Shown piece by piece: positions 32,414 to 41,309 of a stretch of DNA of 64,000 nt. The DNA comes from UBA6136 sp044350805. GTDB taxonomy: Bacteria; Pseudomonadota; Gammaproteobacteria; Methylococcales; Methylococcaceae. Within the stretch, counting starts at the first letter, position 1. Each line of letters opens with the position of its first letter. The stretch lies in contig JBILGU010000004.1 in the NCBI GenBank assembly GCA_044350805.1, positions 110,848 to 174,847 on the forward strand. Direction: 5' to 3'. Made by a program: the position numbers and the translations under genes. The notes under the pieces are model-generated. The model was not told where the DNA came from and did no database searches. It saw only the letters and a program-made list of their open reading frames with translations.

Positions 32414-34579
32414 CTAGTTTTCCAGAGCGTTGAGTGCAGCATAGGCCAGCATTAGCCACTTGACGCCGCTTTGCGCGAAACTGACCTGAACCCTGGCCTG
32501 ACTGCCTTCACCTTCGGAGTGGAGAATGACGCCGGTCCCAAATTTGGCGTGAGAAACTTGCTGGCCAATGCGAAATCCGGATTGACCCTGATCGGTTAAA
32601 GTCCGATATTCATTCATCGAACGCGTTGCGGGGCCGCCCATGCGAACCGGCTCGATGAGCGATGAAGGAATCTCCCGAAGAAAGCGAGAGGGTCTGGGGT
32701 AGGATTCCTTGCCATAAAGGCGTCGAGATTCTGCGTGGCAGAGCACCAGTTTCTTTCGACCTCGGGTCAAACCGACATAGCAAAGTCGCCGTTCCTCCTC
32801 GAGTCGGCCTGGGTCCTCCAGGGACTGTAGGCTGGGAAACAGACCCTCCTCAAGCCCGACCAGAAAAACCAGCTCAAACTCGAGTCCCTTGGCCGCATGC
32901 AGGGTCATGAGTTGCGCGCAGTCATTGGAGGGCTCGGACTGGCTTTCGCCAGATTCCAGGGCCGCATGTGCCAGAAATTGGTCAATGACAGGCAGTTCAG
33001 GGTCCAGCGCAGGCTCATTTTCGAACTGCCGCGTCGCATTGACGAACTCGGCCAGGTTTTCCACCCGTTGTTCGGCTTGCTCCCCGCGCTCCTTGCGGTA
33101 ATGCTCAAGAAGGCCTGAGCGCACCAGAAGGTCGGATGCTCTGGCAGAGAGTCCCAAGTCGGCAGTGCTTGCGATCAGGTCCTCCAGCAGGGCTATAAAC
33201 GCATTGATCGGATTTCTAGCACGACCCGGCAGGCCTTCATCCGCCGCGATTTGTTGTGTCGCCTTCCACAGCGAGATGCCTTCATGGCGGGCAAGTGCCC
33301 TGATGAGCTCGAGACTTTTGGGACCAATGCCCCGGGTCGGGGTATTGATGATGCGCTCAAAGGAAGCATCGTCGTCCGGGTTGCTGACCATGCGAAGGTA
33401 AGCCAACGCATCCTTGATTTCCTGGCGTTCAAAGAAGCGCAGACCGCCATAGACACGATAAGGAATGCCCAAAGCGATGAGCTTTTCTTCAAATTGCCGA
33501 GACTGGGCGTTGGAACGGTAAAGGATCGCGCATTCCTGTCGCAGGTTCCCTTGCTCCGACCAGGCCTGAATTTTGCGGGCCACAAAGTGGGCTTCATCCT
33601 GCTCGTTAAAAGCCGTATAGAGCGATACAGCCTCCCCTTCGGAGTCTTCCGTCCAAAGCTCCTTGCCCAAACGATCACTGTTATGACTGATCAGCGCATT
33701 GGCTGCCGCCAGGATGGTCCCGGTGGAGCGATAGTTCTGCTCCAATCGGATCAATTCGTGGCCCGGGTAGTCTTTCTGGAACTTTTGAAGATTCTCGACT
33801 TGGGCGCCCCGCCAGCTGTAGATGGACTGGTCATCATCGCCAACAACGAAGAGATTTTGGTCAAGTTCCGTGAGGAGTCTCAGCCACGCATACTGAATGC
33901 GATTGGTATCTTGAAATTCGTCCACCAGCACGTGACTGAATTTCCTGCGATAAAAGTCGAGGAGTTCCTGGTTTTCCTGAAACAGCTCGAGGCAGCGCAG
34001 CAACAGTTCGGCAAAATCGACGAGACCGGAGCGGTTGCACTGCTCTTCATAGGCGCGATAGATCGCCAGCATCTGGCGCTCGAAGGGGTCGCCCGGCTCA
34101 GGAAGGTTGCGCGCGCGACGGCCTTCTTCTTTCTGCGCATTGATGTACCACTGCACCTGTCGGGGTGGCCAGCGGGTGTCATCCAGCTCTAGACCACGAA
34201 TGATGCGTTTGATCACCCGCTGCTGATCATCCGAGTCGAGGATTTGAAATGCCGGGGGCAATCCGGCCTCCTGCGCATGTCGTCTCAGAAGTCGGTGGGC
34301 GAGCCCGTGGAAAGTCCCGATCCAAAGATCGCGTGTTGGAATGGACAGCAGGTCCTCGATGCGGGTTCGCATTTCCTTTGCCGCCTTGTTGGTAAACGTG
34401 ACGGCCAGAATGCGTTGCGGAGGAATGGACTCAGCCTGAATGAGCCAGGCAATACGGTGGACCAGAACCCGGGTCTTGCCGCTGCCTGCACCGGCTAAAA
34501 CAAGCAGGGACGAAACCTCTGCGCACACGGCTCGGCGTTGCCCCGGGTTGAGAGACTCTATAATTGAGGTGATATCCAT
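32414..34579 (-). CDS. uvrD: UvrD/Rep-family DNA helicase II
   Basis: A superfamily 1A 3'-5' helicase for nucleotide excision and mismatch repair, 721 residues from ATG 34579 (MDITSII-type start). The Q-motif is LNPGQRRAV and the Walker A LAGAGSGKTRVL; TFTNKAA, the Walker B VDEFQDTN, GDDDQSIYSWRGA, LEQNYRST, MTLHAAKGLEFELVFL and VGLTRGRKKL cover the other helicase motifs. The C-terminal region (FRIGQQVSHAKFGTGVIL) is the UvrD/PcrA RNA-polymerase-interacting type, which separates it from Rep. Confidence 0.95.
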   Translation of the reverse strand: MDITSIIESLNPGQRRAVCAEVSSLLVLAGAGSGKTRVLVHRIAWLIQAESIPPQRILAVTFTNKAAKEMRTRIEDLLSIPTRDLWIGTFHGLAHRLLRRHAQEAGLPPAFQILDSDDQQRVIKRIIRGLELDDTRWPPRQVQWYINAQKEEGRRARNLPEPGDPFERQMLAIYRAYEEQCNRSGLVDFAELLLRCLELFQENQELLDFYRRKFSHVLVDEFQDTNRIQYAWLRLLTELDQNLFVVGDDDQSIYSWRGAQVENLQKFQKDYPGHELIRLEQNYRSTGTILAAANALISHNSDRLGKELWTEDSEGEAVSLYTAFNEQDEAHFVARKIQAWSEQGNLRQECAILYRSNAQSRQFEEKLIALGIPYRVYGGLRFFERQEIKDALAYLRMVSNPDDDASFERIINTPTRGIGPKSLELIRALARHEGISLWKATQQIAADEGLPGRARNPINAFIALLEDLIASTADLGLSARASDLLVRSGLLEHYRKERGEQAEQRVENLAEFVNATRQFENEPALDPELPVIDQFLAHAALESGESQSEPSNDCAQLMTLHAAKGLEFELVFLVGLEEGLFPSLQSLEDPGRLEEERRLCYVGLTRGRKKLVLCHAESRRLYGKESYPRPSRFLREIPSSLIEPVRMGGPATRSMNEYRTLTDQGQSGFRIGQQVSHAKFGTGVILHSEGEGSQARVQVSFAQSGVKWLMLAYAALNALEN

Positions 34580-34667
34580 GCGGCATTTTAGCTGAATCGC
34601 CTTGATTGGCTGAGAGTAAGCAAGCACAATTGCCAACCTGATGCCCAATTCCCACTCGGAGGTCCCT

Positions 34668-34919
34668 ATGAGCTTTGATTACAAACGCGCAATGAAGCGT
34701 GAATTCAATGTCGGCAGCAAGGAGCAGCGGATTCGCTATGGCGCCGGAATTGGACTGGTTCTGATCTCCGTCTTTCTGGCGAACATCGCCATGTTGTTGA
34801 TTGGGGTCGGCTTGATCGTCACGGCCAAGATGCAATGGTGCCCGGCCTACTCCGGTCTTTCTAAGAGCAGTGTGCTTCCTGGTGATGAGCCCCCCGCACC
34901 TAGCGCTCCTCATCACTAA
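34668..34919 (+). CDS. DUF2892 small inner-membrane protein (YgaP-tail-like)
   Basis: 83 residues from ATG 34668, after a GGAGG. A polar start (FDYKRAMKREFNVGSKEQRIRYGAG) is followed by two close hydrophobic segments (IGLVLISVFLANIAMLLIGVGLIVTA) and CPAYSGL. The pattern matches the DUF2892 family, which also forms the membrane part of YgaP. No rhodanese domain is attached. A perfect terminator follows. Confidence 0.82.
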   Translation: MSFDYKRAMKREFNVGSKEQRIRYGAGIGLVLISVFLANIAMLLIGVGLIVTAKMQWCPAYSGLSKSSVLPGDEPPAPSAPHH

Positions 34920-34963
34920 GGCCGCTTAGCTAAAGCGCCTGACCATCGGCGCCATCCCACTCC

Positions 34964-34988
34964 AATGCCCGCACCTGCGGGCATTTTT
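34964..34988 (+). terminator. Intrinsic terminator after the DUF2892 gene
   Basis: AATGCCCGC-ACCT-GCGGGCATT then TTT: 9-bp perfect arms with a T-run. Confidence 0.85.
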
Positions 34989-35118
34989 CGTTATTAGGGT
35001 CTGATCACCCGCAGCGCTTGACCCTTCCATACCGTGTCCCCGCTTTTACGCCACGCGAAAAGTCCTGGTAAGGGGCCCCATGGATCCCTTACCTAGATCC
35101 GTACAATTCACAAGCCAT

Positions 35119-35143
35119 TGATTTTAAATGATATTTAAAATCA
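35119..35143. promoter_or_regulatory. 25-bp AT-rich palindrome upstream of the dcw promoter
   Basis: TGATTTTAAAT-GAT-ATTTAAAATCA: perfect 11-bp arms around a 3-bp centre, ending 36 bp before the -35 box. The length and perfection suggest an operator for a dimeric regulator or a DNA-bending site; the binding protein is unknown. Confidence 0.55.
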
Positions 35144-35179
35144 TCCTGTTCGCGTGTGGAGGCTAAGAAAAACAACCAC

Positions 35180-35208
35180 TTGACTTGTGGGGCGACACTT
35201 TCTATATT
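35180..35208 (+). promoter_or_regulatory. Pmra promoter of the dcw cluster
   Basis: TTGACT (35180-35185), a 17-bp spacer and TATATT (35203-35208), close to the sigma-70 consensus. The start point near 35215 lies just before the MraZ boxes, so MraZ binding would block RNA polymerase. Confidence 0.8.
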
Positions 35209-35218
35209 CGCGTAAAAG

Positions 35219-35253
35219 TGGGGAGAAGTGGGTAAAAGTGGTGTGAAATGGGG
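35219..35253 (+). promoter_or_regulatory. Four MraZ boxes (TGGGN-type, 10-bp period)
   Basis: TGGGG at 35219, TGGGT at 35229, TGGTG at 35239 and TGGGG at 35249, separated by 5-bp spacers. MraZ is known to bind tandem TGGGN repeats with 5-bp spacers in its own leader. The third box has one mismatch. Confidence 0.8.
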
Positions 35254-35267
35254 AGTAAGGGGGTCAG

Positions 35268-35723
35268 GTGTTTAGAGGCGTCAGCGCAATCAATCTCGAC
35301 GACAAGGGTCGACTAGCGGTTCCTACCCGCTATCGCACCGAGTTGGGTGATTGCTGTGATAACCAGCTGGTTGTCACGGTCGGCCTCGACAAGTGCCTTT
35401 TGCTTTATCCGCTTCCGGAATTTGAGGAAATCGAGCGCAAGCTTGTGAAGCTGCCGGCCTTGAATAAGAAGGCAAAGCGGCTGCAGCGCCTTTTGATCGG
35501 TCATGCCACGGAATGTGAGCTCGATGGTCAGGGGCGCTTCCTGATTCCTGAGCCACTCAGAAATTTTGCCGGATTGGATCGACGGGTCGCATTGATTGGT
35601 CAGGGCAACAAGTTTGAGATTTGGGATGAAGCCGGGTGGGTCGCTGCCCGCGATGAGTGGATTGATGAAGAGCAAGCAGACGATGAGGAACTCTCGCCGG
35701 AGCTTGGTGCGTTGTCTCTCTGA
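35268..35723 (+). CDS. mraZ: Transcriptional regulator MraZ
   Basis: A DNA-binding repressor of the dcw cluster, 151 residues from GTG 35268 (MFRGVSAINLDDKGRLAVPTRYR). Two SpoVT/AbrB-like MraZ domains each carry a DxKGRxxxPxxxR motif; the second reads ELDGQGRFLIPEPLR. It sits behind its own boxes, so it should autoregulate. Its stop overlaps the rsmH start (TGATG). Confidence 0.96.
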   Translation: MFRGVSAINLDDKGRLAVPTRYRTELGDCCDNQLVVTVGLDKCLLLYPLPEFEEIERKLVKLPALNKKAKRLQRLLIGHATECELDGQGRFLIPEPLRNFAGLDRRVALIGQGNKFEIWDEAGWVAARDEWIDEEQADDEELSPELGALSL

Positions 35724-36661
35724 TGAGCGGTGTCAGTTCACCGCATGTATCGGTCCTGCTGAATGAGAGTGTGCAAGCGCTCAGGCTGGCCCCAGATGAC
35801 TACGCCGTTGACTGTACGTTCGGCCGAGGCGGACATAGCCGGTTGATGTTGGAGCAGCTCGGGCCTTCGGGTCGGCTTTTGGCCATGGACAAGGATCCTC
35901 AGGCGATTGCGTCCCAGGAGGCGCTGGGGTTGCGGGAGGACGGGCGATTTGCGATTCGCCACGGAAGTTTTGCAGGTCTCTCATCCGAGATTGAGAGCCT
36001 GGGTTGGACGGAAAAGGTTGCGGGAGTCTTGATGGATCTTGGGGTCTCCTCTCCGCAGCTTGATGAGGCTGATCGTGGATTCAGCTTCATGCGGGAAGGG
36101 CCTTTGGATATGCGAATGGACTCCAGTTCGGGGGAGACCGCTGCGGAGTGGTTGGACCGTATTGGGGAGGCTGAGCTTGCCAATGTTCTGTGGAAGTGGG
36201 GTGAAGAACGTTTCTCAAGGCGCATCGCTGCAGCAGTGGTCGCCAAGCGTCGGGAAAAGCCACTCCAGACGACGCGAGATCTGGCAGGCCTGATTGAGTC
36301 GGTCGTTCCAAACCGGGAAATCGGCAAGCACCCGGCAACCCGGAGCTTTCAAGCCATCCGGATTGCAGTGAACCGTGAGCTTGAGGATCTGGAGGCGGCA
36401 TTGGAACAGGCTCTTGGCGTACTCAAGCCGGGCGGACGATTGGCCGTGATTTCCTTCCATTCGCTGGAGGATCGGATCGTGAAGCGTTTTTTCAGGGATC
36501 AGGAGCGAGGTTGGAGTCACGGACAGGCCCCGCACCCCATGGCGGCTCCTCCGATATCCCGCCTGAAGCGGATCGGCAAGGCAGTGATGCCGGGTGCAGA
36601 AGAAGTTGCAGTAAATCCCAGAGCCCGAAGTGCGGTGCTCAGGGTCGCGGAAAAGGTTTGA
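35723..36661 (+). CDS. rsmH: 16S rRNA m4C1402 methyltransferase RsmH
   Basis: A SAM-dependent N4-methyltransferase of 312 residues. It has HVSVLLNESVQAL, the SAM motif DCTFGRGGHSRLML, AGVLMDLGVSSPQLDEADRGFSF, NREIGKHPATRSFQAIRIAVNRELEDLE and ISFHSLEDRIVKRFF. Second gene of the dcw cluster, coupled to mraZ; ftsL begins 1 nt after its stop. Confidence 0.97.
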   Translation: MSGVSSPHVSVLLNESVQALRLAPDDYAVDCTFGRGGHSRLMLEQLGPSGRLLAMDKDPQAIASQEALGLREDGRFAIRHGSFAGLSSEIESLGWTEKVAGVLMDLGVSSPQLDEADRGFSFMREGPLDMRMDSSSGETAAEWLDRIGEAELANVLWKWGEERFSRRIAAAVVAKRREKPLQTTRDLAGLIESVVPNREIGKHPATRSFQAIRIAVNRELEDLEAALEQALGVLKPGGRLAVISFHSLEDRIVKRFFRDQERGWSHGQAPHPMAAPPISRLKRIGKAVMPGAEEVAVNPRARSAVLRVAEKV

Positions 36662-36662
36662 T

Positions 36663-36920
36663 ATGAGGTTGCTTCTCCTAATGGTTCTGATCGCAGTGGC
36701 TTCGGCTTTGGGTGTGGTGCACATGAAATACCGGACGCGATTACTTTTTTCAGAGATTCAGCGACTTCAGCAGGCCAATGAGGCTTATGACGAGGCCTTG
36801 GCCCAGCTTCAGTTTGAACAAAATCGTCAGGCGGATCGTGAACGGATTGAGCGAGAGGCGCGGGTTCGACTTGGCATGAATGTTCCTGATCCGGCCACCA
36901 TTATTTCGATTAAGCCCTGA
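36663..36920 (+). CDS. ftsL: Cell division protein FtsL
   Basis: An 85-residue bitopic protein: a short N-terminus, a membrane segment (MRLLLLMVLIAVASALGVVH) and a periplasmic leucine-zipper-like coil with FSEIQRLQQANEAYDEALAQLQFE. It ends with the RIEREARVRLGMNVPDP motif typical of FtsL. It forms a complex with FtsB and FtsQ and activates FtsWI. The frame upstream to 36630 belongs to rsmH. Position between rsmH and ftsI confirms the call. Confidence 0.92.
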   Translation: MRLLLLMVLIAVASALGVVHMKYRTRLLFSEIQRLQQANEAYDEALAQLQFEQNRQADRERIEREARVRLGMNVPDPATIISIKP

Positions 36921-36931
36921 GGAATCCCAAC

Positions 36932-38659
36932 ATGAAGATCATCAAGCCCAACGAGGCCCCTCAGGATTACGGTATTCGGTGGCGAGTGCTTTTGGGCTTG
37001 CTTATGACTTCACTTACCGTCTTGATCGGCCGTGCGGTTTATCTTCAAGTCCTGGACAAGCAGTTTCTTAAGCATCAGGGGGATCTGCGGCATGTCGGCG
37101 TGATGCCGATTCCGGCACACCGGGGCAAGATTACCGACCGCAATGGGGAAATCCTGGCGGTCAGTACGCCGGTCAAGACCGTTTGGGTTAATCCGAAAGA
37201 GTTTTTGAAGGCCGCCCCCACACGCGACAAGATTGAGGCCATGGCGCGCCTCGTGGGCATGCGTGTTGAGGAAATCCTTCAGAAGGTGGGTGAAGACGAG
37301 CACCGCGCATTTGCCTACATCAAGCGAAAGATGAGTCCTGACCTCGCGGATCAGGTGCTTGCCATGGGGATACCGGGGGTTTACGCCGATCGGGAGTACA
37401 AGCGCTATTACCCGACCGGAGAGGTCACCGCCCATCTCTTGGGAACGACCAATGTGGACGGCAATGGTCAGGAAGGCATGGAGCTTGTCATGGATTCGGG
37501 GCTCCGGGGCGTGGACGGGGCGCGGCGTGCTGTCAGAGATGGTAAGCGTCGAGTCATCGAGAAAATCGAGGAAGTTCGTCATCCGGTTTCCGGCAAGGAA
37601 ATTGCTCTGAGTATTGATTCCAGACTCCAGTATCTTGCGCACCGCGAACTCAAGAACACGGTAGCCCAGCATCACGCGCGCTCGGGGACTCTGGTGTTGA
37701 TGGATGTGAAGACCGGCGAAGTCCTGGCCATGTCCAATCAGCCGGCCTTCAATCCCAATAGCCGGTCTCAGGCCGCGCCGGATGTCTCCCGAAATCGGGC
37801 AATTACAGATCTCTTTGAGCCGGGCTCAACCATGAAGCCGTTTGCCATCGCATGCGCGCTGGAACTGGGCCTCACCAATCCACGTGCCATCATCAACACC
37901 AATGGAGGGGTTTGGCATGTCGGGACCAATGTGGTTAAGGATGTGCACAACTACGGCGTGATGGATGTCACCAAAGTGATCCAAAAGTCGAGCAATGTGG
38001 GCACCAGCAAGATTGCGTTGACCATCCCGCCGAGAAAGCTTTGGGCCTTCTACCATAACCTCGGGTTCGGCCAGACATTGGAGACGAATTATCCGGGTGA
38101 AGCCCGCGGACGGCTGTCCGATTACCACGGATGGAGCACATTTGAGCAGGCAACGTTGTCCTTTGGCTATGGCGTGTCTGTCTCCGCCTTGCAATTGGCC
38201 CGTGCCTATACCGCCCTCGGGAATGAGGGGCTGATGCCCATGGCCAGTCTGACCCGCGTGGACGAGGAGCCTGAAGTGCATCGGATTATGTCTGCCAAGA
38301 CCGCGAACATGATGATGGGCATGCTGGAAACCGTCGTATCCAAGGAAGGTACCGCATTCCAGGCAGCGGTTCCGGGGTATCGCGTTGCAGGTAAGACCGG
38401 GACCGTTAAGAAGCTGGGAGCCCATGGCTATACGGCCTCAAGTTACAACGCCCTTTTTGCAGGTGTAGCGCCTGCAAGTGACCCCCGATTGGTGATGGTC
38501 GTCATGATTGATGAGCCCTCCGCCGGGGACTATTACGGCGGAGTTGTCGCGGCTCCAGTCTTCTCCCGAGTGATGCAGGAAGCACTGCGCGTTCTGAATA
38601 TTGCACCTGACCAAACCGCGCCCTCGATCATGGTGGCTCGTCAGGATGGGCCGGCATGA
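36932..38659 (+). CDS. ftsI: Septal transpeptidase FtsI (PBP3)
   Basis: A class B penicillin-binding protein of 575 residues that cross-links septal peptidoglycan. An N-terminal membrane anchor (about residues 18-38, LLGLLMTSLTVLIGRAVYL) is followed by the pedestal domain (RGKITDRNGEILAVS). The transpeptidase motifs are S299-TMK, S353-SN and K488-TG. It ends ATGA-coupled to murE. Confidence 0.97.
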   Translation: MKIIKPNEAPQDYGIRWRVLLGLLMTSLTVLIGRAVYLQVLDKQFLKHQGDLRHVGVMPIPAHRGKITDRNGEILAVSTPVKTVWVNPKEFLKAAPTRDKIEAMARLVGMRVEEILQKVGEDEHRAFAYIKRKMSPDLADQVLAMGIPGVYADREYKRYYPTGEVTAHLLGTTNVDGNGQEGMELVMDSGLRGVDGARRAVRDGKRRVIEKIEEVRHPVSGKEIALSIDSRLQYLAHRELKNTVAQHHARSGTLVLMDVKTGEVLAMSNQPAFNPNSRSQAAPDVSRNRAITDLFEPGSTMKPFAIACALELGLTNPRAIINTNGGVWHVGTNVVKDVHNYGVMDVTKVIQKSSNVGTSKIALTIPPRKLWAFYHNLGFGQTLETNYPGEARGRLSDYHGWSTFEQATLSFGYGVSVSALQLARAYTALGNEGLMPMASLTRVDEEPEVHRIMSAKTANMMMGMLETVVSKEGTAFQAAVPGYRVAGKTGTVKKLGAHGYTASSYNALFAGVAPASDPRLVMVVMIDEPSAGDYYGGVVAAPVFSRVMQEALRVLNIAPDQTAPSIMVARQDGPA

Positions 38660-40218
38660 CGATTCCACCCGCCCCAGATCGATCCGTCGATCTGGCGAGG
38701 CTTCTCAAGGGATGGGTCGCTGCTGAAGCGATTCCATCCCTTGACGTTACCGGGATTGAAAGTGACAGTCGAAAGCTCAAGCCAGGCACCCTTTTTCTAG
38801 CGACCAAGGGTCTTCATCGGCATGGACTCGAATTTCTCGATCAGGCTCTCGCCGCGGGGTGCCCCGCAGTCGCATACGATCCTGAAGGGGCTGAAGTCAT
38901 CCGCGGCCTTGGCGATTCCATGGTGCCGTTGATCGCAGTTCCAGATTTGACGCGTAATCTCGGCTTAATGGCTGCACGCTTTTATGAGGAGCCCTCAGCC
39001 GCTCTCAATGTGATTGGGGTCACCGGCACCAATGGCAAAACATCCTGCACCCATTTTCTTGCCGAAGCGGTACAGGGAAGTCGCCAGGCCTCGGTGGTCG
39101 GGACCCTCGGTTGGGGCAAGCCCGGGCATCTTCGGTTGACACAGCACACGACGCCTGAACCCATTGAATTGCAGCGAATCCTGGCGCATCTGCGTGACGA
39201 GGGTTTCCAGATGGTCGCGATGGAGGCCTCTTCCCACGGGCTTGCCCAGGGTCGGCTGTCAGGGGTTCGGTTTCAAGGCGCGGTGTTTACGAACTTCTCT
39301 CGCGACCATCTTGATTATCACGGCACGATGGATGCCTATCTGGAAGCCAAACTGAAATTGGCGCTTTGGCCTGGGCTTCGATTTATTGCTTTCAATGCCG
39401 AAGAGGCCTTTGCCGCCCCGATTGTCGGGCGCATGAGCGGCAAGCTGGAGCTTTTGGGTTTTTGTTCAGAGAGCTACCAGACCGCCCTTGAAATCCCCCT
39501 GCTTCGCTTTGGTGCGGCGTCCTACCATCCGGAGGGAATGCGTTTTGATGTCATTTACCAGGGCCGTCGGGCAACGATCAAAACGGCGCTCTATGGCGAC
39601 TTCAATGTTGAAAATTTGACCGCAACGCTGGCGGCCATGCTGTGTCTGGGTATCGAATTTGATCTGGCCATTTCTCATTTGGAGAGGGTGGTCGCGGTGC
39701 CTGGCCGTATGGAACGTGTTCCCTGCAAGGGAAGGCAGGTGATCGTTGATTACGCACACACACCTGATGCATTGGCCACTGTGCTCGAAGGGGTCAGAAA
39801 ACATGCGCCGAGCAATCTTTGGGTGATTTTTGGGTGTGGTGGAGATCGTGATCGGGGCAAACGCTCTGAAATGGGAGCCGTTGCCTCTGCAATGGCCGAT
39901 CACATTGTCCTCACGGACGACAATCCCCGCACAGAAGACGGTGATCAAATTATTCGGGACATTCTGTCGGGAATCTCTCGTCCCGACGCGATTGTGATTC
40001 GGGATCGGCGGGTTGCAATACGGCATGCGCTTGAGGCCATTGGGCCAGAAGACCTGCTGGTGGTCGCCGGAAAAGGCCATGAAACCACACAGGAAGTCGC
40101 CGGAATCAAATATCCATTTAACGACCGCTGCGTCATTGAAGAAACCTGGCTCGATCTTGTGAGAGGGTCCAGGCAATCTGCGGTCGAAAGCCACCCACAG
40201 AGATTCGTACAGGGGTAA
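38656..40218 (+). CDS. murE: UDP-MurNAc-tripeptide synthetase MurE (meso-DAP adding)
   Basis: Adds the third stem-peptide residue. 520 residues, about 25 longer than the E. coli enzyme because of a charged C-terminal extension. The ATP site is VTGTNGKTSCTHF. The DNPR motif near residue 422 selects meso-diaminopimelate. YAHTPDALATVLEG and GCGGDRDRGKR are also present. murF normally follows; here mraY starts 4 nt after the stop, with no trace of murF between them. Confidence 0.96.
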   Translation: MTIPPAPDRSVDLARLLKGWVAAEAIPSLDVTGIESDSRKLKPGTLFLATKGLHRHGLEFLDQALAAGCPAVAYDPEGAEVIRGLGDSMVPLIAVPDLTRNLGLMAARFYEEPSAALNVIGVTGTNGKTSCTHFLAEAVQGSRQASVVGTLGWGKPGHLRLTQHTTPEPIELQRILAHLRDEGFQMVAMEASSHGLAQGRLSGVRFQGAVFTNFSRDHLDYHGTMDAYLEAKLKLALWPGLRFIAFNAEEAFAAPIVGRMSGKLELLGFCSESYQTALEIPLLRFGAASYHPEGMRFDVIYQGRRATIKTALYGDFNVENLTATLAAMLCLGIEFDLAISHLERVVAVPGRMERVPCKGRQVIVDYAHTPDALATVLEGVRKHAPSNLWVIFGCGGDRDRGKRSEMGAVASAMADHIVLTDDNPRTEDGDQIIRDILSGISRPDAIVIRDRRVAIRHALEAIGPEDLLVVAGKGHETTQEVAGIKYPFNDRCVIEETWLDLVRGSRQSAVESHPQRFVQG

Positions 40219-40222
40219 TTAC

Positions 40223-41305
40223 ATGCTACTCGCGCTGGCTGACTGGCTGTCTAACTATTTTGATGACTTTCGGGTCTTTCACTACCTCACCTTCAGGGGG
40301 ATTCTCGGCATCTTGACGTCGCTGCTGATCTCCCTTTTGGTGGGGCCGGCAATGATCCGTCAGTTAAGCAAGTACAAGATCGGGCAAAGTGTGCGGGATG
40401 ACGGCCCGCAAAGTCATTTTTCCAAGGCGGGTACCCCGACCATGGGCGGCGCACTCATTTTGGTCGCCGTGAGTCTCACAACCCTGCTATGGGCGGATCT
40501 TGATAATCGCTACATCTGGGCGACGCTTCTGGTGACTTTGGGCTTCGGCATCATTGGTTTTGTGGATGACTACAAGAAACTGGTGCTCCGAAACAGCAAA
40601 GGTTTGGCCGCACGTCACAAGTATCTCTGGCAATCGATATTCGGGATTGCCGCATCCACCTTCCTGTATGTCTCAGCAACCGTTCCGGCTGAAACGACCT
40701 TCATTTTGCCGTTCTTCAAGCAGTTTGCCTGGAACATGGGTTTGGCTTATCCGATCCTGACGTATTTCGTCATCGTGGGAACCAGTAATGCGGTTAACCT
40801 GACCGACGGTCTCGATGGGCTGGCCATTATGCCGACGGTTTTGGTGGCAGGGGCGCTGGGAATTTTTGCTTACCTTTCAGGTAACGCCGTATTTGCCGAC
40901 TATCTGGGTATCCCTTTTGTACCGCTTGCAGGGGAGTTGGTGATCTTTTGTGGTGCGCTGGTGGGCGCAGGGCTTGGGTTTCTTTGGTTCAATGCCTACC
41001 CGGCCATGGTGTTCATGGGGGACGTCGGGGCGTTGGCACTGGGCGCCGCTCTAGGAATTCTGGCGGTATTGGTTCGTCAGGAAGTTGTCTTGGTGATTAT
41101 GGGTGGCGTTTTCGTCGTTGAGACCCTATCCGTGATGATTCAGGTCTTGTCATTCAAAATGACGGGGCGCCGGGTCTTTCGAATGGCACCTATTCACCAC
41201 CACTTCGAGCTCAAGGGTTGGCCTGAACCGCGCGTGATCGTGCGATTCTGGATCATCTCCGTCATCCTTGTCCTGTGTGGGCTCGCCACACTGAAGCTCA
41301 GGTAG
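40223..41305 (+). CDS. mraY: Phospho-MurNAc-pentapeptide translocase MraY
   Basis: Makes lipid I on the inner membrane from UDP-MurNAc-pentapeptide and undecaprenyl phosphate. 360 residues with about ten membrane segments. Catalytic motifs: GTPTMGGAL, GFVDDYKKL (the Asp pair), NAVNLTDGLDGLA, FMGDVGALALG, MAPIHHHFELKGWPE. It starts at ATG 40223. Confidence 0.97.
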   Translation: MLLALADWLSNYFDDFRVFHYLTFRGILGILTSLLISLLVGPAMIRQLSKYKIGQSVRDDGPQSHFSKAGTPTMGGALILVAVSLTTLLWADLDNRYIWATLLVTLGFGIIGFVDDYKKLVLRNSKGLAARHKYLWQSIFGIAASTFLYVSATVPAETTFILPFFKQFAWNMGLAYPILTYFVIVGTSNAVNLTDGLDGLAIMPTVLVAGALGIFAYLSGNAVFADYLGIPFVPLAGELVIFCGALVGAGLGFLWFNAYPAMVFMGDVGALALGAALGILAVLVRQEVVLVIMGGVFVVETLSVMIQVLSFKMTGRRVFRMAPIHHHFELKGWPEPRVIVRFWIISVILVLCGLATLKLR

Positions 41306-41309
41306 GTCG

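Larger units (their letters stand above)
34920..35267. other. 348-bp intergenic region upstream of mraZ
   Basis: In order it holds the DUF2892 terminator (34964-34988), an inverted repeat GGTAAGGG-11 nt-CCCTTACC (35067-35093), a 25-bp AT-rich palindrome (35119-35143), a strong promoter (35180-35208) and four MraZ boxes (35219-35253). No gene is seen in it. Confidence 0.7.

Noticed and set aside
33251..34192. A 313-codon open frame antisense to uvrD
   Set aside because: Covers helicase motifs on the other strand; no ribosome site and no family resemblance.
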